DNA of 6,494 bases from Desulfobacterales bacterium (GCA_013375335.1 JABXJZ010000084.1:1-6494), one strand, 5' to 3'; shown: positions 1-6,240, numbered from the stretch's first letter. Notes: generated by a model not told the origin, from the letters alone. Made by a program: numbers and translations.

Positions 1-609
1 TTTATCAACTTCAATAGTGGAGGAGGGCCTGGCTCCATAGTCGTGGCCAGGCCAGACGATGGTTTCACCCGGAAGTGTGAGAAGTAATTCCTTTATGGCC
101 CTCATAAACTGGGTCATAGACGCACCTGGTAGGTCGGTTCGACCTATGCTACCCACAAACAGGGTATCCCCGGTAAAGAGGTTGCCATCCCCGAGAAGGC
201 ATATACCCCCCGGGCTGTGTCCTGGAGTATGGATGACCTTGAGGGAGACATCACCCACCACAATGTGATCGCCATCCCTGACAATCATATCAGCGGGGGG
301 TGAAGGAGTAAAACCCCACTGGCGGGCCATCTCCTGTCCCTGCCCTGAATTGAACATTTGATCATCCAGCTCGTGCATGATGATCTTTGCTCCCGTAAGG
401 GCCTTTACTTTTGCATTGCCGCAGGTGTGATCCGGATGGCCATGGGTATTCACAATATAGTTCAAATGCAGATCTTTTTGTCTAATCCCCTCAACAATCC
501 GATCCTCATCTCCTGCCGGATCAATAACCAGGGCCTCTTTAGTCCTGGGACACGCAACGAGGTAACTGAATACCTCCATAAATCCGACCTTCATCTGTTC
601 AATTTCCAT
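1..609 (-). CDS. Metallo-beta-lactamase-fold hydrolase (glyoxalase II / YcbL-like), 3' end cut by the window edge
   Basis: 203 codons are visible and the frame is still open at base 1, so the C-terminus is missing. Seen: DP at 30-31, the metal-binding THGHPDH at 55-61 (H56, H58, D60, H61), HTPGHSPGG at 127-135 (third ligand H131), GDTLFVGSIGRTDLPG at 147-162 (bridging D148), and WPGHDYG at 186-192 (H189). This set is typical of small glyoxalase II-like thioesterases of about 205-215 residues, so probably only a few residues are lost. The ATG is preceded by AGGGGA, and an in-frame TAG lies only 9 bases upstream (619-621), which fixes the start. The N-terminus (MEIEQMKVGF...) resembles family members. 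The protein is expected to be cytoplasmic, with no signal peptide. Its substrate (S-lactoylglutathione, a persulfide or another thioester) cannot be told from sequence. It is the last visible gene of the minus-strand series that includes the polyferredoxin, with a gap of 222 bases between them. Confidence 0.93.
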   Translation of the reverse strand, partial: MEIEQMKVGFMEVFSYLVACPRTKEALVIDPAGDEDRIVEGIRQKDLHLNYIVNTHGHPDHTCGNAKVKALTGAKIIMHELDDQMFNSGQGQEMARQWGFTPSPPADMIVRDGDHIVVGDVSLKVIHTPGHSPGGICLLGDGNLFTGDTLFVGSIGRTDLPGASMTQFMRAIKELLLTLPGETIVWPGHDYGARPSSTIEVDK

Positions 610-652
610 AGGTATCCCCTACGCTCCGCTCAATAACCACCGAATTCCTCAT
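599..652 (-). other. Possible 17-residue upstream ORF overlapping the start of the hydrolase gene
   Basis: An ATG at 652 sits just behind a purine-rich GGGGAGGGAGG, which is a stronger ribosome binding site than the one of the hydrolase. It opens a 17-codon frame (MRNSVVIERSVGDTYGN) that ends in TGA at 599-601, after the hydrolase ATG at 609 and in a different frame. The 11-base overlap would allow translational coupling. The peptide has no recognisable features and may be chance. It is recorded because the best ribosome binding site in this gap serves this frame and not the hydrolase. Confidence 0.25.
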
Positions 653-679
653 AGCCTCCCTCCCCTATCTTGGCTCTTC

Positions 680-748
680 CTATGAACAGCCTCCAGAGAT
701 AAGGAGGGCTGTCAAGCAGATGGACACTATGATTACTGATGCCTTCAT
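680..748 (-). CDS. Possible 22-residue lipoprotein-signal-like peptide
   Basis: The ATG at 748 is preceded by GAGGAGG at a spacing of 5 bases, a near-ideal ribosome binding site. The peptide is MKASVIIVSICLTALLISGG followed by Cys, Ser and a TAG stop. It has a lysine at position 2, a hydrophobic run of about 15 residues and a terminal GGC, so it looks like a lipoprotein signal peptide that stops right after the would-be lipidated cysteine. The lipobox is imperfect, because Ser rather than Leu is at -3. It could be a true mini-lipoprotein or single-span micropeptide, or the 5' remnant of a lipoprotein gene. The frame is open further upstream to a GTG at 832 that overlaps the polyferredoxin stop (TAGTG), but no ribosome binding site supports that start. 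It lies 83 bases downstream of the polyferredoxin stop, on the same strand. Confidence 0.4.
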   Translation of the reverse strand: MKASVIIVSICLTALLISGGCS

Positions 749-831
749 CACTGCCTCCTCGTCAATCACACAGAGATCCATCAGCATACCGTGAGGTTTG
801 TAGATCCGTCCCCGGCCTCCGTATTCGCCCA

Positions 832-2454
832 CTAGAGCAGAATCTGGTTCTTCAGGGATCGGGACTCACCTGCGGATATAACTCTTATGGCTGGCCTGCC
901 TTTGACCGGGCATTTGTACTCGCATATGCCGCACCCCACACATCTCTTGAGATCGACATAAGGCAGTGGAACCAGTTTCCCTTTACCATCAGCTCCGGGC
1001 ACAACCTCCTTCCTGAAATAGATCGCCTTAGGCGAGGTCGGGCAGAGTTCTTCGCACACAATACAGGGGCCGTTTCCTGACCAGGGAAGGCATCTCCCCC
1101 TGTCCACATAGACAGAGCCTATCCTTATGGGGCGCTCGATCTTCTCCCTGGCTGAAATCTCCCTTATGGCCCCTGTGGGGCAGACACTTCCACACAGGGT
1201 GCAGGTATATTCGCAGTAGCCCTGGGTCATTATGAGGTGAGGGGTCCAAAACCCAGCCATTCCCGCCTCTCCAATAGTGGGGTTGATTACATTGGTGGGG
1301 CACACCTTCATACACAGACCGCACCGCTGGCACAGCCTGAGAAAGTCCTTCTCTGTCGAAGACCCGGGCGGTCTGATCAAGCGAGGCTCTGAAGCCTTGT
1401 GCACCTGTCCATCCAGTCTTCCCAGCAGGGGAATGGAGATGCCCGCCAGCAAGCCCGTGAGCAGTGCCCTCCTTCCCATATCGGGTTTCTTGTTCAATTT
1501 GGGGTGCCACGTGAATCGAAAGGAGAGGGCACCTTCAGGGCAGAAATCAAAGCAATTAAAGCACATCAGGCACTCCGCGTTCTCCCAGTGCTGGCCAGGT
1601 ATGGGTGAAGCAGCACCCTGGCAACCCTCGGTGCACAGCTTACAGTTTGTGCATTTTTCAAGGTCCTTTTCGAGCCTCAGGATACTGAACCTGGAAAATA
1701 TTCCCAGTAATGCCCCAAGGGGGCAGAGGACGCGGCACCAGAAGCGTGGCCTGATCCGGTTGAGGAGGATGGTGATAAGAAAAATGATCCCAATAAACCA
1801 GGCCGATTGATATGATTGATAGCCGTATCCAAATACAGGCGATACCAGCACCTCCGCCCCATAACTGAGCTGATTTAAGATCCTTACATCGGTTTTGGCC
1901 ATCCAGTCAAAGATCTCCTTTAGTCCCACCCCAAGCCCAGGCAAGACCGCCAGGGCCAGTGAGCGAAAAAAGAGGGATATGGGATCTATCAACCCGGTGA
2001 GATTGAGGCCTATGAGCGCGCCCACAAGCAGGCTGCTGAGAAGGAAATACTTGACTTTCTGGCTGGGACTCTTTTGATTTGCCTCTATCATGCGCTGGCC
2101 CTTGAGAGCAGGTCTGAACCAGCTCACCACATGATGGACCGTACCCAAGGGACAGATGAAGCCACAGAAGACCCTCCCCAGGAAAAGGGTCATGAGAATG
2201 AGGGCGATCCCCCACCAGAATCCCTTAATCAAGTGGTGTCCTGATAGCAGTGAGGAGAGCCAGATAAGGGGATCGAGTTGAAAGAAAAAGGCTACAGGCC
2301 ACCCAATCCTGAGATCCTGCTCAGATAGGAAAACCAGGGAATATCTCAGATAGATATCCTGGGGGAGGCGGCTTTCAATCAGGAGAAAAAGAAAGAGAAC
2401 AAGGAAGAACCCCTGGCTTATTCTCCTTATCCAGACCAGATGAGTTGCCTTCAA
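832..2454 (-). CDS. Membrane polyferredoxin, NapH-like domain fused to a NapG/MauM-like ferredoxin domain, six [4Fe-4S] motifs
   Basis: This 540-residue protein is predicted to move electrons across or along the inner membrane. Residues 1-250 are NapH/MauN-like: hydrophobic spans near 11-27, 50-70, 78-96, 136-156, 158-175 and 217-233, plus the FCGFICPLG (C97, C101) and CRVLCPLG (C240, C244) motifs. Two ferredoxin motifs follow (C268/271/274/278 and C295/298/301/305). At 326-345 is MGRRALLTGLLAGISIPLLG, an internal twin-arginine plus hydrophobic stretch. The C-terminal half is NapG/MauM-like, with C375/378/381/385, C414/418/421/425 (CxxxC spacing), C455/464/467/471 (8-residue insert) and C505/508/511/515. 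In nap operons NapH and NapG are separate proteins of roughly 230-290 residues, so this appears to be a fusion. The start is TTG, overlapping the upstream DUF362 stop as TTGA and with AGGTGATCC just before it, so translation is probably coupled. The electron donor and acceptor are unknown; quinol is a reasonable guess from NapGH. Confidence 0.93.
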   Translation of the reverse strand: MKATHLVWIRRISQGFFLVLFLFLLIESRLPQDIYLRYSLVFLSEQDLRIGWPVAFFFQLDPLIWLSSLLSGHHLIKGFWWGIALILMTLFLGRVFCGFICPLGTVHHVVSWFRPALKGQRMIEANQKSPSQKVKYFLLSSLLVGALIGLNLTGLIDPISLFFRSLALAVLPGLGVGLKEIFDWMAKTDVRILNQLSYGAEVLVSPVFGYGYQSYQSAWFIGIIFLITILLNRIRPRFWCRVLCPLGALLGIFSRFSILRLEKDLEKCTNCKLCTEGCQGAASPIPGQHWENAECLMCFNCFDFCPEGALSFRFTWHPKLNKKPDMGRRALLTGLLAGISIPLLGRLDGQVHKASEPRLIRPPGSSTEKDFLRLCQRCGLCMKVCPTNVINPTIGEAGMAGFWTPHLIMTQGYCEYTCTLCGSVCPTGAIREISAREKIERPIRIGSVYVDRGRCLPWSGNGPCIVCEELCPTSPKAIYFRKEVVPGADGKGKLVPLPYVDLKRCVGCGICEYKCPVKGRPAIRVISAGESRSLKNQILL

Positions 2455-3392
2455 AGGATCACCTGTTTCTGATCCAGTTGCTGGAGATCATAGGTGCCAA
2501 GACCCCGCTTTTGTCCAAGGAAGATATGCCCTACCTGCTCTGGGCTCAGGCCGAAGAGCATACTGGCCTTGGCATCCGCGGCTACTTGATCATTGCCTAA
2601 GACCAAGGTATTCCTGGTGGCAACATCAGAGAGCCTTCCCCCGGAGGGCCCATTTCTTATCATGATCCTGGTGGCATCGATCAGGGTCAAGGTGGGGCTG
2701 AAGAACTGCGCCAGATCAACAATAATCTGGTGAATATCCTGGTGAAGCGCACTCCTCCTGCCTCCAACCGCCCCTATCCAATTTTTCATGCCAAGGGTCA
2801 GGCTGCTCAGGCCATGATGCTTTGCGACTGGAAGGTTGATCAGTTTATCGGCCTCCACCAATGGGACAAACACAGGCCAGACATCCAGCCGGTTTCCCCC
2901 CAGCTTCATTTCCCTCATGAGCGAGGATCTGGGATAAATGAGCTCCGCCCCTGTTTTCTTGGCCACCATCCCGGCCCCTGAAAGGGCAAAACAGCGCCTT
3001 GGATCGTTGATGGTATTGTCGGCGATCCTGACCCTTCTCGCTCCTGCCTCTTGACAGAGCCCGATGACCGCTTCCAGGACTTCAGGGTTGGTGGTGGCCG
3101 CTAGATCAGGACGCCTGGCCCAGGAGATATTGGGCTTGACTACCACCACATCTCCCTTTGAGACAAATTGAGTAATGCCACCCACTGCCTCAAAAACCCT
3201 TCTCGTCAGCTCTTCTACAGAGTAACCCTCCCCCTGACCAAGGCCTTCAACGATGAAGCGCCTCTTTTTGGGCCCTGCCCAGACCGAACGAAGGCCATCC
3301 CTGGGCCATCCGCTGAAGGCGGAGAGGGCTAGGCCACCGGAAATCCTGAGCAGCCTTTTGAGGGCTGTTCTTCTGGTGATGAGATGATTCAT
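2451..3392 (-). CDS. DUF362 family protein with twin-arginine signal
   Basis: This 313-residue protein of the DUF362 family has no established biochemical role that I can assign. Seen: an N-terminal ITRRTALKRLL (R7, R8) followed by a moderately hydrophobic stretch at about 17-28, which fits a Tat signal and so export in folded form. Family segments include VVVVKPNISW (about 82-91), TNPEVLEAVIGL, INLPVAKHHGLSSLTLGMKN and LIDATRIMIRNGPSGG. DUF362 proteins often carry a ferredoxin domain. This one has no CxxCxxCxxxC motif, and the Fe-S protein is instead encoded by the next, overlapping gene, which suggests the two work together. The ATG is the first start after the upstream stop in this frame, with GAGGAA close before it and 24 bases of gap to the DJ-1/PfpI gene. 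Tat export suggests it is folded, and perhaps carries a cofactor, before leaving the cytoplasm. That last point is inference. Confidence 0.9.
   Translation of the reverse strand: MNHLITRRTALKRLLRISGGLALSAFSGWPRDGLRSVWAGPKKRRFIVEGLGQGEGYSVEELTRRVFEAVGGITQFVSKGDVVVVKPNISWARRPDLAATTNPEVLEAVIGLCQEAGARRVRIADNTINDPRRCFALSGAGMVAKKTGAELIYPRSSLMREMKLGGNRLDVWPVFVPLVEADKLINLPVAKHHGLSSLTLGMKNWIGAVGGRRSALHQDIHQIIVDLAQFFSPTLTLIDATRIMIRNGPSGGRLSDVATRNTLVLGNDQVAADAKASMLFGLSPEQVGHIFLGQKRGLGTYDLQQLDQKQVIL
2456..2464 (-). promoter_or_regulatory. Ribosome binding site that supports the TTG start of the polyferredoxin
   Basis: AGGTGATCC, inside the last codons of the DUF362 gene, matches the complement of the 16S rRNA 3' end and lies one base before the TTG. 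No ATG or GTG gives a comparable start near this position, and the TTGA overlap with the upstream stop is a classic coupled junction. Confidence 0.65.
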
Positions 3393-3416
3393 TTCCTCGA
3401 TACGATACCCCTCAGA

Positions 3417-3938
3417 TTAAGATCGCAGCTCCGTGATGATTGCCCTCATGAAGGCCGGCAGATCTTCGGGTTTTCGGCTGGTGATCAGCTTTCCGTCTAC
3501 AACCACCTCCTCATCCACCCAGTTTGCACCGGCATGGACCAGGTCATCCTTTATGGCAAAAAATGACGTCACGGTGCGGCCACTCACGATCTCTGCGGAG
3601 GCCAGCATCCATCCGGCATGACAGATCGCTGCTACCACCTTTCCCGCCTCAAAGAGGTCCTTTACGAGCTTGACCATGGATGGATGGCGTCGCATGTGGT
3701 CTGGGGCATACCCGCCAGGGATAACGATGCCGTCAAAATCGGCAGCCGAAATCTGTCGTGTGCTGGTATCTGGCCTGCACGGAATACCGGACTTTCCAGT
3801 GTACTCCTCCGCACTTCCGGATCCAACCACCACGACCTCGGCTCCGGCCTCCTTGAGACGGTAGTAGGGATACCAGAACTCGAGGTCATTGTACATCTGT
3901 TCAACAAGGATAATGACCTTTTTCCCCCTTAGTTCCAT
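3417..3938 (-). CDS. DJ-1/PfpI family protein (class I glutamine amidotransferase-like)
   Basis: At 173 residues it is a normal length for single-domain PfpI/DJ-1 proteins. Seen: a first beta strand KKVIILVEQM, the conserved acidic residue E20 in DLEFWYPYYRLKEAG, DFDGIVIPGGYAPDHMR (about 67-83), and the nucleophile elbow AICHAGWML with C106-H107. Family members are described as proteases, chaperones, and glyoxalase III or deglycase enzymes acting on reactive carbonyls, and sequence does not separate these. No signal peptide is visible, so it should be cytoplasmic. The ATG follows AAGGAGGAG at a good distance. It is the first gene after a strong predicted promoter (3989-4017) and is followed after 24 bases by the DUF362 gene, so it probably leads the operon. 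A stress-response role for the module is possible but not shown. Confidence 0.94.
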   Translation of the reverse strand: MELRGKKVIILVEQMYNDLEFWYPYYRLKEAGAEVVVVGSGSAEEYTGKSGIPCRPDTSTRQISAADFDGIVIPGGYAPDHMRRHPSMVKLVKDLFEAGKVVAAICHAGWMLASAEIVSGRTVTSFFAIKDDLVHAGANWVDEEVVVDGKLITSRKPEDLPAFMRAIITELRS

Positions 3939-3988
3939 TTCCTTCTCCTCCTTTATCGTCCTCAGTCATCGGCTCTATGCGAGATAGC

Positions 3989-4017
3989 ATCATAGCCACA
4001 AAGGGCTGCAATATCAA
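3989..4017 (-). promoter_or_regulatory. Sigma70-type promoter for the DJ-1/DUF362/polyferredoxin operon
   Basis: On the minus strand, TTGATA (4017-4012) and TATGAT (3994-3989) are separated by exactly 17 bases, and each box differs from consensus at one position. Transcription would start near 3982, giving an untranslated leader of about 44 bases before the ATG at 3938. It lies between the end of asd and the DJ-1/PfpI gene, so the module can be expressed separately from asd. Confidence 0.7.
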
Positions 4018-4043
4018 ATCATTTGTGGAAGGCGAGGCCTGGG

Positions 4044-4066
4044 CTCAGGGATCTTGGTCCCATGAG
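4044..4066 (-). other. Hairpin downstream of asd, possible weak terminator or mRNA 3' structure
   Basis: CTCA-GGGA pairs with TCCC-TGAG around a 6-base loop, with one bulged base, giving an 8-bp stem 20 bases past the asd stop. No T-run follows on the minus strand, so it is not a classic intrinsic terminator. It could still protect the mRNA end or help Rho-dependent termination. Confidence 0.3.
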
Positions 4067-4086
4067 AAGGGAGGCACTGAGAACAG

Positions 4087-5202
4087 TCATGAGAGGTGCT
4101 GGATTGTGATATTCAATATCCTTCGGATGGGCTCTGCAGCACCCCAGAGAAGCTGGTCTCCCACAGTGAAGGCAGCCACGTATTCAGGCCCCATGAGCAT
4201 CTTTCGAAGTCTGCCCACGGCAATGGTCAGCGTGCCATTGACCGCCGCAGGGGTCAGGGATTGTAGGGTGGATTCTCTATCATTGGGGACTACTTTCACC
4301 CACTGGTTGCCCCTTGCAATCATCTCCGAGACCTCGTCAAGAGGCACGTCCTTGTCCAGCTTGATGGTCAGGGCCTGGCTGTGGCATCGCATGGCACCCA
4401 CGCGTACGCACACCCCATCTACGGGGATCGGTTTCTTGGTTTGCAAGATCTTGTTCGTTTCCACGGACCCCTTCCATTCCTCCCTGGTCTGTCCGGATTC
4501 CATAGGCGAGTCGATCCATGGAATCAGGCTACCGGCAAGGGGGACAGTGAAATTTTGAACGGGGAAGGCCTTGCTCCTCAGTTCCCTTGTGACGACCTCA
4601 TCAATGGCAATGGCCGTGGATGCCGGATCATCGAGCAGGGCCCTGGAGGCAGCGCCCAGGACTGCCATTTGCGCAATCAGCTCTTTCATGTGTTTGGCCC
4701 CTGCGCCTGAGGCGGCCTGGTAAGTCATGGAAGAGATCCACTCGATATGCCCGGATGCAAAGAGACCTGAGAGGGCCATGAGCATCAGGCTCACAGTGCA
4801 GTTGCCGCCCACATAGGCCTTGATGCCGGATGACAATCCGGCATCAATTACCGCTCTGTTTACGGGATCCAGGACAATAATACTGTCATCCTTCATACGG
4901 AGGGCGGAGGCGGAGTCTATCCAATAGCCGGTCCAGCCGTGCTTTCGCACTTCCGGGTATACCTTCTTGGTATAATCCCCCCCCTGACAGGTTACGATAA
5001 TATCCATTGTGGAAAGGAGCTTGAGGTCAAAGGCATCCATTAATGGAGGAACGTCAATACCCACTTCAGGTCCTTTCCCGCCGATATTTGAGGTGGTAAA
5101 AAAGATAGCCTCGAGGCCTTCAAAGTCCTGTTCCTCCCTCAGACGACCCATGAGAACAGATCCAACCATCCCCCGCCATCCAACAAAGCCAATACGCACC
5201 AT
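4087..5202 (-). CDS. asd: Aspartate-semialdehyde dehydrogenase
   Basis: It catalyses NADPH-dependent reduction of L-aspartyl-4-phosphate to L-aspartate 4-semialdehyde, the branch point for lysine/diaminopimelate, threonine and methionine synthesis in the cytoplasm. At 371 residues it is close to the 367 of E. coli Asd, and it is of that Gram-negative subtype. Seen: the nucleotide-binding GFVGWRGMVGSVL (5-17); catalytic C135 in GGNCTVSLM; Q162 in YQAASGAGAKHMKEL; E241 and K244 in TREEWKGS; substrate arginine R267; and the general-base H274 in AMRCHSQALT. All of these fall at the same residue numbers as in E. coli, so the enzyme should be active. The ATG is preceded by GGAGGG at normal spacing. 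No clear promoter is visible directly upstream, only a TATAAG-like box near 5241-5246 without a well-placed -35. An upstream PLP-enzyme gene is reduced to a remnant, so asd may rely on read-through or on a non-standard promoter. Confidence 0.97.
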   Translation of the reverse strand: MVRIGFVGWRGMVGSVLMGRLREEQDFEGLEAIFFTTSNIGGKGPEVGIDVPPLMDAFDLKLLSTMDIIVTCQGGDYTKKVYPEVRKHGWTGYWIDSASALRMKDDSIIVLDPVNRAVIDAGLSSGIKAYVGGNCTVSLMLMALSGLFASGHIEWISSMTYQAASGAGAKHMKELIAQMAVLGAASRALLDDPASTAIAIDEVVTRELRSKAFPVQNFTVPLAGSLIPWIDSPMESGQTREEWKGSVETNKILQTKKPIPVDGVCVRVGAMRCHSQALTIKLDKDVPLDEVSEMIARGNQWVKVVPNDRESTLQSLTPAAVNGTLTIAVGRLRKMLMGPEYVAAFTVGDQLLWGAAEPIRRILNITIQHLS

Positions 5203-5255
5203 GATTTCCCTCCAAAGATCGATTTTTACGGAAAAACCTTCTTATAGACCTAGCC

Positions 5256-5272
5256 TTTCCCGGCAAGGGAAA
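5256..5272. other. Short perfect inverted repeat between the PLP-enzyme remnant and asd
   Basis: TTTCCC and GGGAAA flank a 5-base loop, forming a 6-bp stem that can extend by G-T pairs. It is 22 bases after the remnant's stop codon. On the minus strand it is preceded, not followed, by T residues, so it is not a convincing terminator for minus-strand transcription. It could be a decayed terminator or an operator for asd. Confidence 0.3.
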
Positions 5273-5293
5273 AATTCGCGCTTCCCGTGATTG

Positions 5294-5443
5294 TCACTTT
5301 GTCTCCTTGAATTTCTTCAGTGCTCCAAGCACGTAGTCTATATCATGCTCAGTATGATCAGCACAAACCTGGAACCGTATCTCCTCATCCCCCTTGGGAA
5401 CGGCCGGATAATTCAGGCCAGTGGCCAGCATACCATGTTCAGT
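5294..5443 (-). pseudogene. 3' remnant of a KBL/BioF-type PLP-dependent acyltransferase (alpha-oxoamine synthase family)
   Basis: The only open part is 49 codons ending in TGA at 5294-5296. It reads EHGMLATGLNYPAVPKG, then DEEIRFQVCADHTEHDIDYV and a lysine-rich tail. This is the characteristic C-terminal block of glycine C-acetyltransferase / 8-amino-7-oxononanoate synthase-like enzymes (the PAVPKG, IRFQ and HT..DIDY..L elements). Full-length members have about 390-400 residues, so the large PLP-binding part with its lysine is absent. An in-frame TGA (5444-5446) closes the frame upstream, and no ribosome binding site precedes the ATG at 5431. Bases 5447-5528, up to the RDD gene stop, do not give a recognisable continuation in any frame, so the loss looks like a deletion of the gene's 5' part and not one frameshift. 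The same strand and closeness to asd suggest the intact gene once lay directly upstream of asd. Confidence 0.75.
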
Positions 5444-5446
5444 TCA

Positions 5447-5528
5447 CCCTTTGCATCTGTAAGGCCCGCGAATTGATGAGAATTCCCTTTCGGTGAGGGG
5501 AACATGAGATAAAGGCGTCTATGTCCGT
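5447..5528. other. Junction between the RDD gene and the PLP-enzyme remnant, no gene recognised
   Basis: I see no supportable gene here. The three minus-strand frames are open only for short runs (for example SPKGNSHQFAGLTDAKGELN), and none matches the expected KBL/BioF sequence that should precede the remnant. It probably holds the deletion point. Confidence 0.4.
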
Positions 5529-6122
5529 CTATCCCTTGTTGAGGACAAGACAGCCGGCAATCATGTCATGGAGCCCTTGTTTTCTTGCAGTAAAAGCTAC
5601 CATGAGGTGACCGACCAGGAGGAGGATTGTGGAAATGATCTTGCTGAAATGACGTATTGTAGCCCTGCCAAATGAGATCGGGTCTCCAGAAAGATCTGTA
5701 ACCTTAATGCCGAGAGCCATCTTGCCCAGTGTGCCCTGTTTCGACGAGCTCTCCATGATGGCGAAGTACAGCCAACCCAGAATAATTCCGACGAGGCTAC
5801 CCCGGGCGCTTGCACCTTCAGATATTCCCGGGGAGAAGCCATATGCAAAACCAATAAGACCTCCGATTACGAACCCCACGACGATCAGAATAAATCCATC
5901 AATAATGGCTGCGTCACATCGTTTCCAAAACCCTCCATAGACCTTGAATCCATTATCCTCAGTTATGAATTCGAATTCCCCTCTTTCCAGTGGAGTAGAA
6001 GGTGGCTCAAGGACGATTTGGCCGCCGCACTTATCGCACATGACCAGCGCCCTTGTTCCTTGGTGGACTTTGTCGCTTGGAATGTGGTGACTGGTATTGC
6101 ACGTAGGGCACACGATCTCCAT
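5529..6122 (-). CDS. Zinc-ribbon / RDD family membrane protein
   Basis: At 197 residues, it has an N-terminal zinc ribbon of the MJ0042 type with CPTC (C5, C8) and CDKC (C29, C32), a short linker, and then an RDD domain. Seen in the RDD part: FWKRCDAAIIDGF with R68 and D75; a hydrophobic span at about 77-96; a second at about 109-123; the conserved TLGKMALGIKV at 131-141; a third span at about 162-178; and the closing KQGLHDMIAG with D186. RDD proteins are small inner-membrane proteins whose biochemical role is mostly unknown; some have been linked to ion transport. The zinc ribbon is expected on the cytoplasmic side. An upstream ATG at 6182 would add 20 residues, but the ATG at 6122 has GGGAGG at the right distance and starts right at the ribbon. 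The gene is probably transcribed alone from the promoter at 6192-6220. Confidence 0.88.
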   Translation of the reverse strand: MEIVCPTCNTSHHIPSDKVHQGTRALVMCDKCGGQIVLEPPSTPLERGEFEFITEDNGFKVYGGFWKRCDAAIIDGFILIVVGFVIGGLIGFAYGFSPGISEGASARGSLVGIILGWLYFAIMESSSKQGTLGKMALGIKVTDLSGDPISFGRATIRHFSKIISTILLLVGHLMVAFTARKQGLHDMIAGCLVLNKG

Positions 6123-6127
6123 CGCTT

Positions 6128-6133
6128 CCTCCC
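6128..6133 (-). promoter_or_regulatory. Ribosome binding site that decides the start of the RDD gene
   Basis: GGGAGG on the minus strand lies five bases before the ATG at 6122. The longer reading from 6182 has no such site and would put a nonconserved segment before the zinc ribbon, so the shorter protein is preferred. Confidence 0.75.
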
Positions 6134-6191
6134 ACGTGGAAAGCCAAGCCAGCTTGTAGCTCCCAGTTCTCAGGTGGAACAACTTTGGCCT

Positions 6192-6220
6192 TACATACCC
6201 TCATCTTTTTGATCTGTCAA
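6192..6220 (-). promoter_or_regulatory. Candidate sigma70 promoter for the RDD gene
   Basis: A perfect -35 box TTGACA (6220-6215) is followed after 17 bases by TATGTA (6197-6192). The -10 is weak, with only the first three bases matching. Transcription would start near 6185, about 63 bases before the ATG. Confidence 0.5.
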
Positions 6221-6229
6221 GGGGTTTGA

Positions 6230-6240
6230 GGCCTTAGGCC
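6230..6240. repeat. Palindrome GGCCT-T-AGGCC in the divergent intergenic region
   Basis: Perfect 5-bp arms surround a single central base. It lies 10 bases upstream of the RDD -35 box, where an activator or repressor could bind. No regulator is identified. Confidence 0.3.

Noticed and set aside
59..636. Plus-strand ORFs of 69 and 92 codons
   Set aside because: They lie opposite the metallo-beta-lactamase-fold gene, whose catalytic motifs read clearly on the minus strand. They show no motifs.
739..1080. Plus-strand ORF of 113 codons
   Set aside because: It overlaps the 3' end of the polyferredoxin gene in antisense, and its sequence has no domain-like pattern.
1028..1510. Minus-strand 160-codon ORF and plus-strand 177-codon ORF (1277-1810)
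   Set aside because: Both lie inside the polyferredoxin gene in other frames. The cysteine motifs of the main frame are decisive.
3977..4558. Plus-strand ORF of 193 codons
   Set aside because: It is mostly antisense to asd, and it would also cover the operon promoter. It has no recognisable domain.
5256..5272. Intrinsic terminator after the PLP-enzyme remnant
   Set aside because: The 6-bp stem is followed on the minus strand by mixed sequence without a T-run.
6123..6182. Twenty-residue N-terminal extension of the RDD protein
   Set aside because: The inner ATG at 6122 has a good ribosome binding site and begins at the zinc ribbon. The extension also overlaps the predicted leader.
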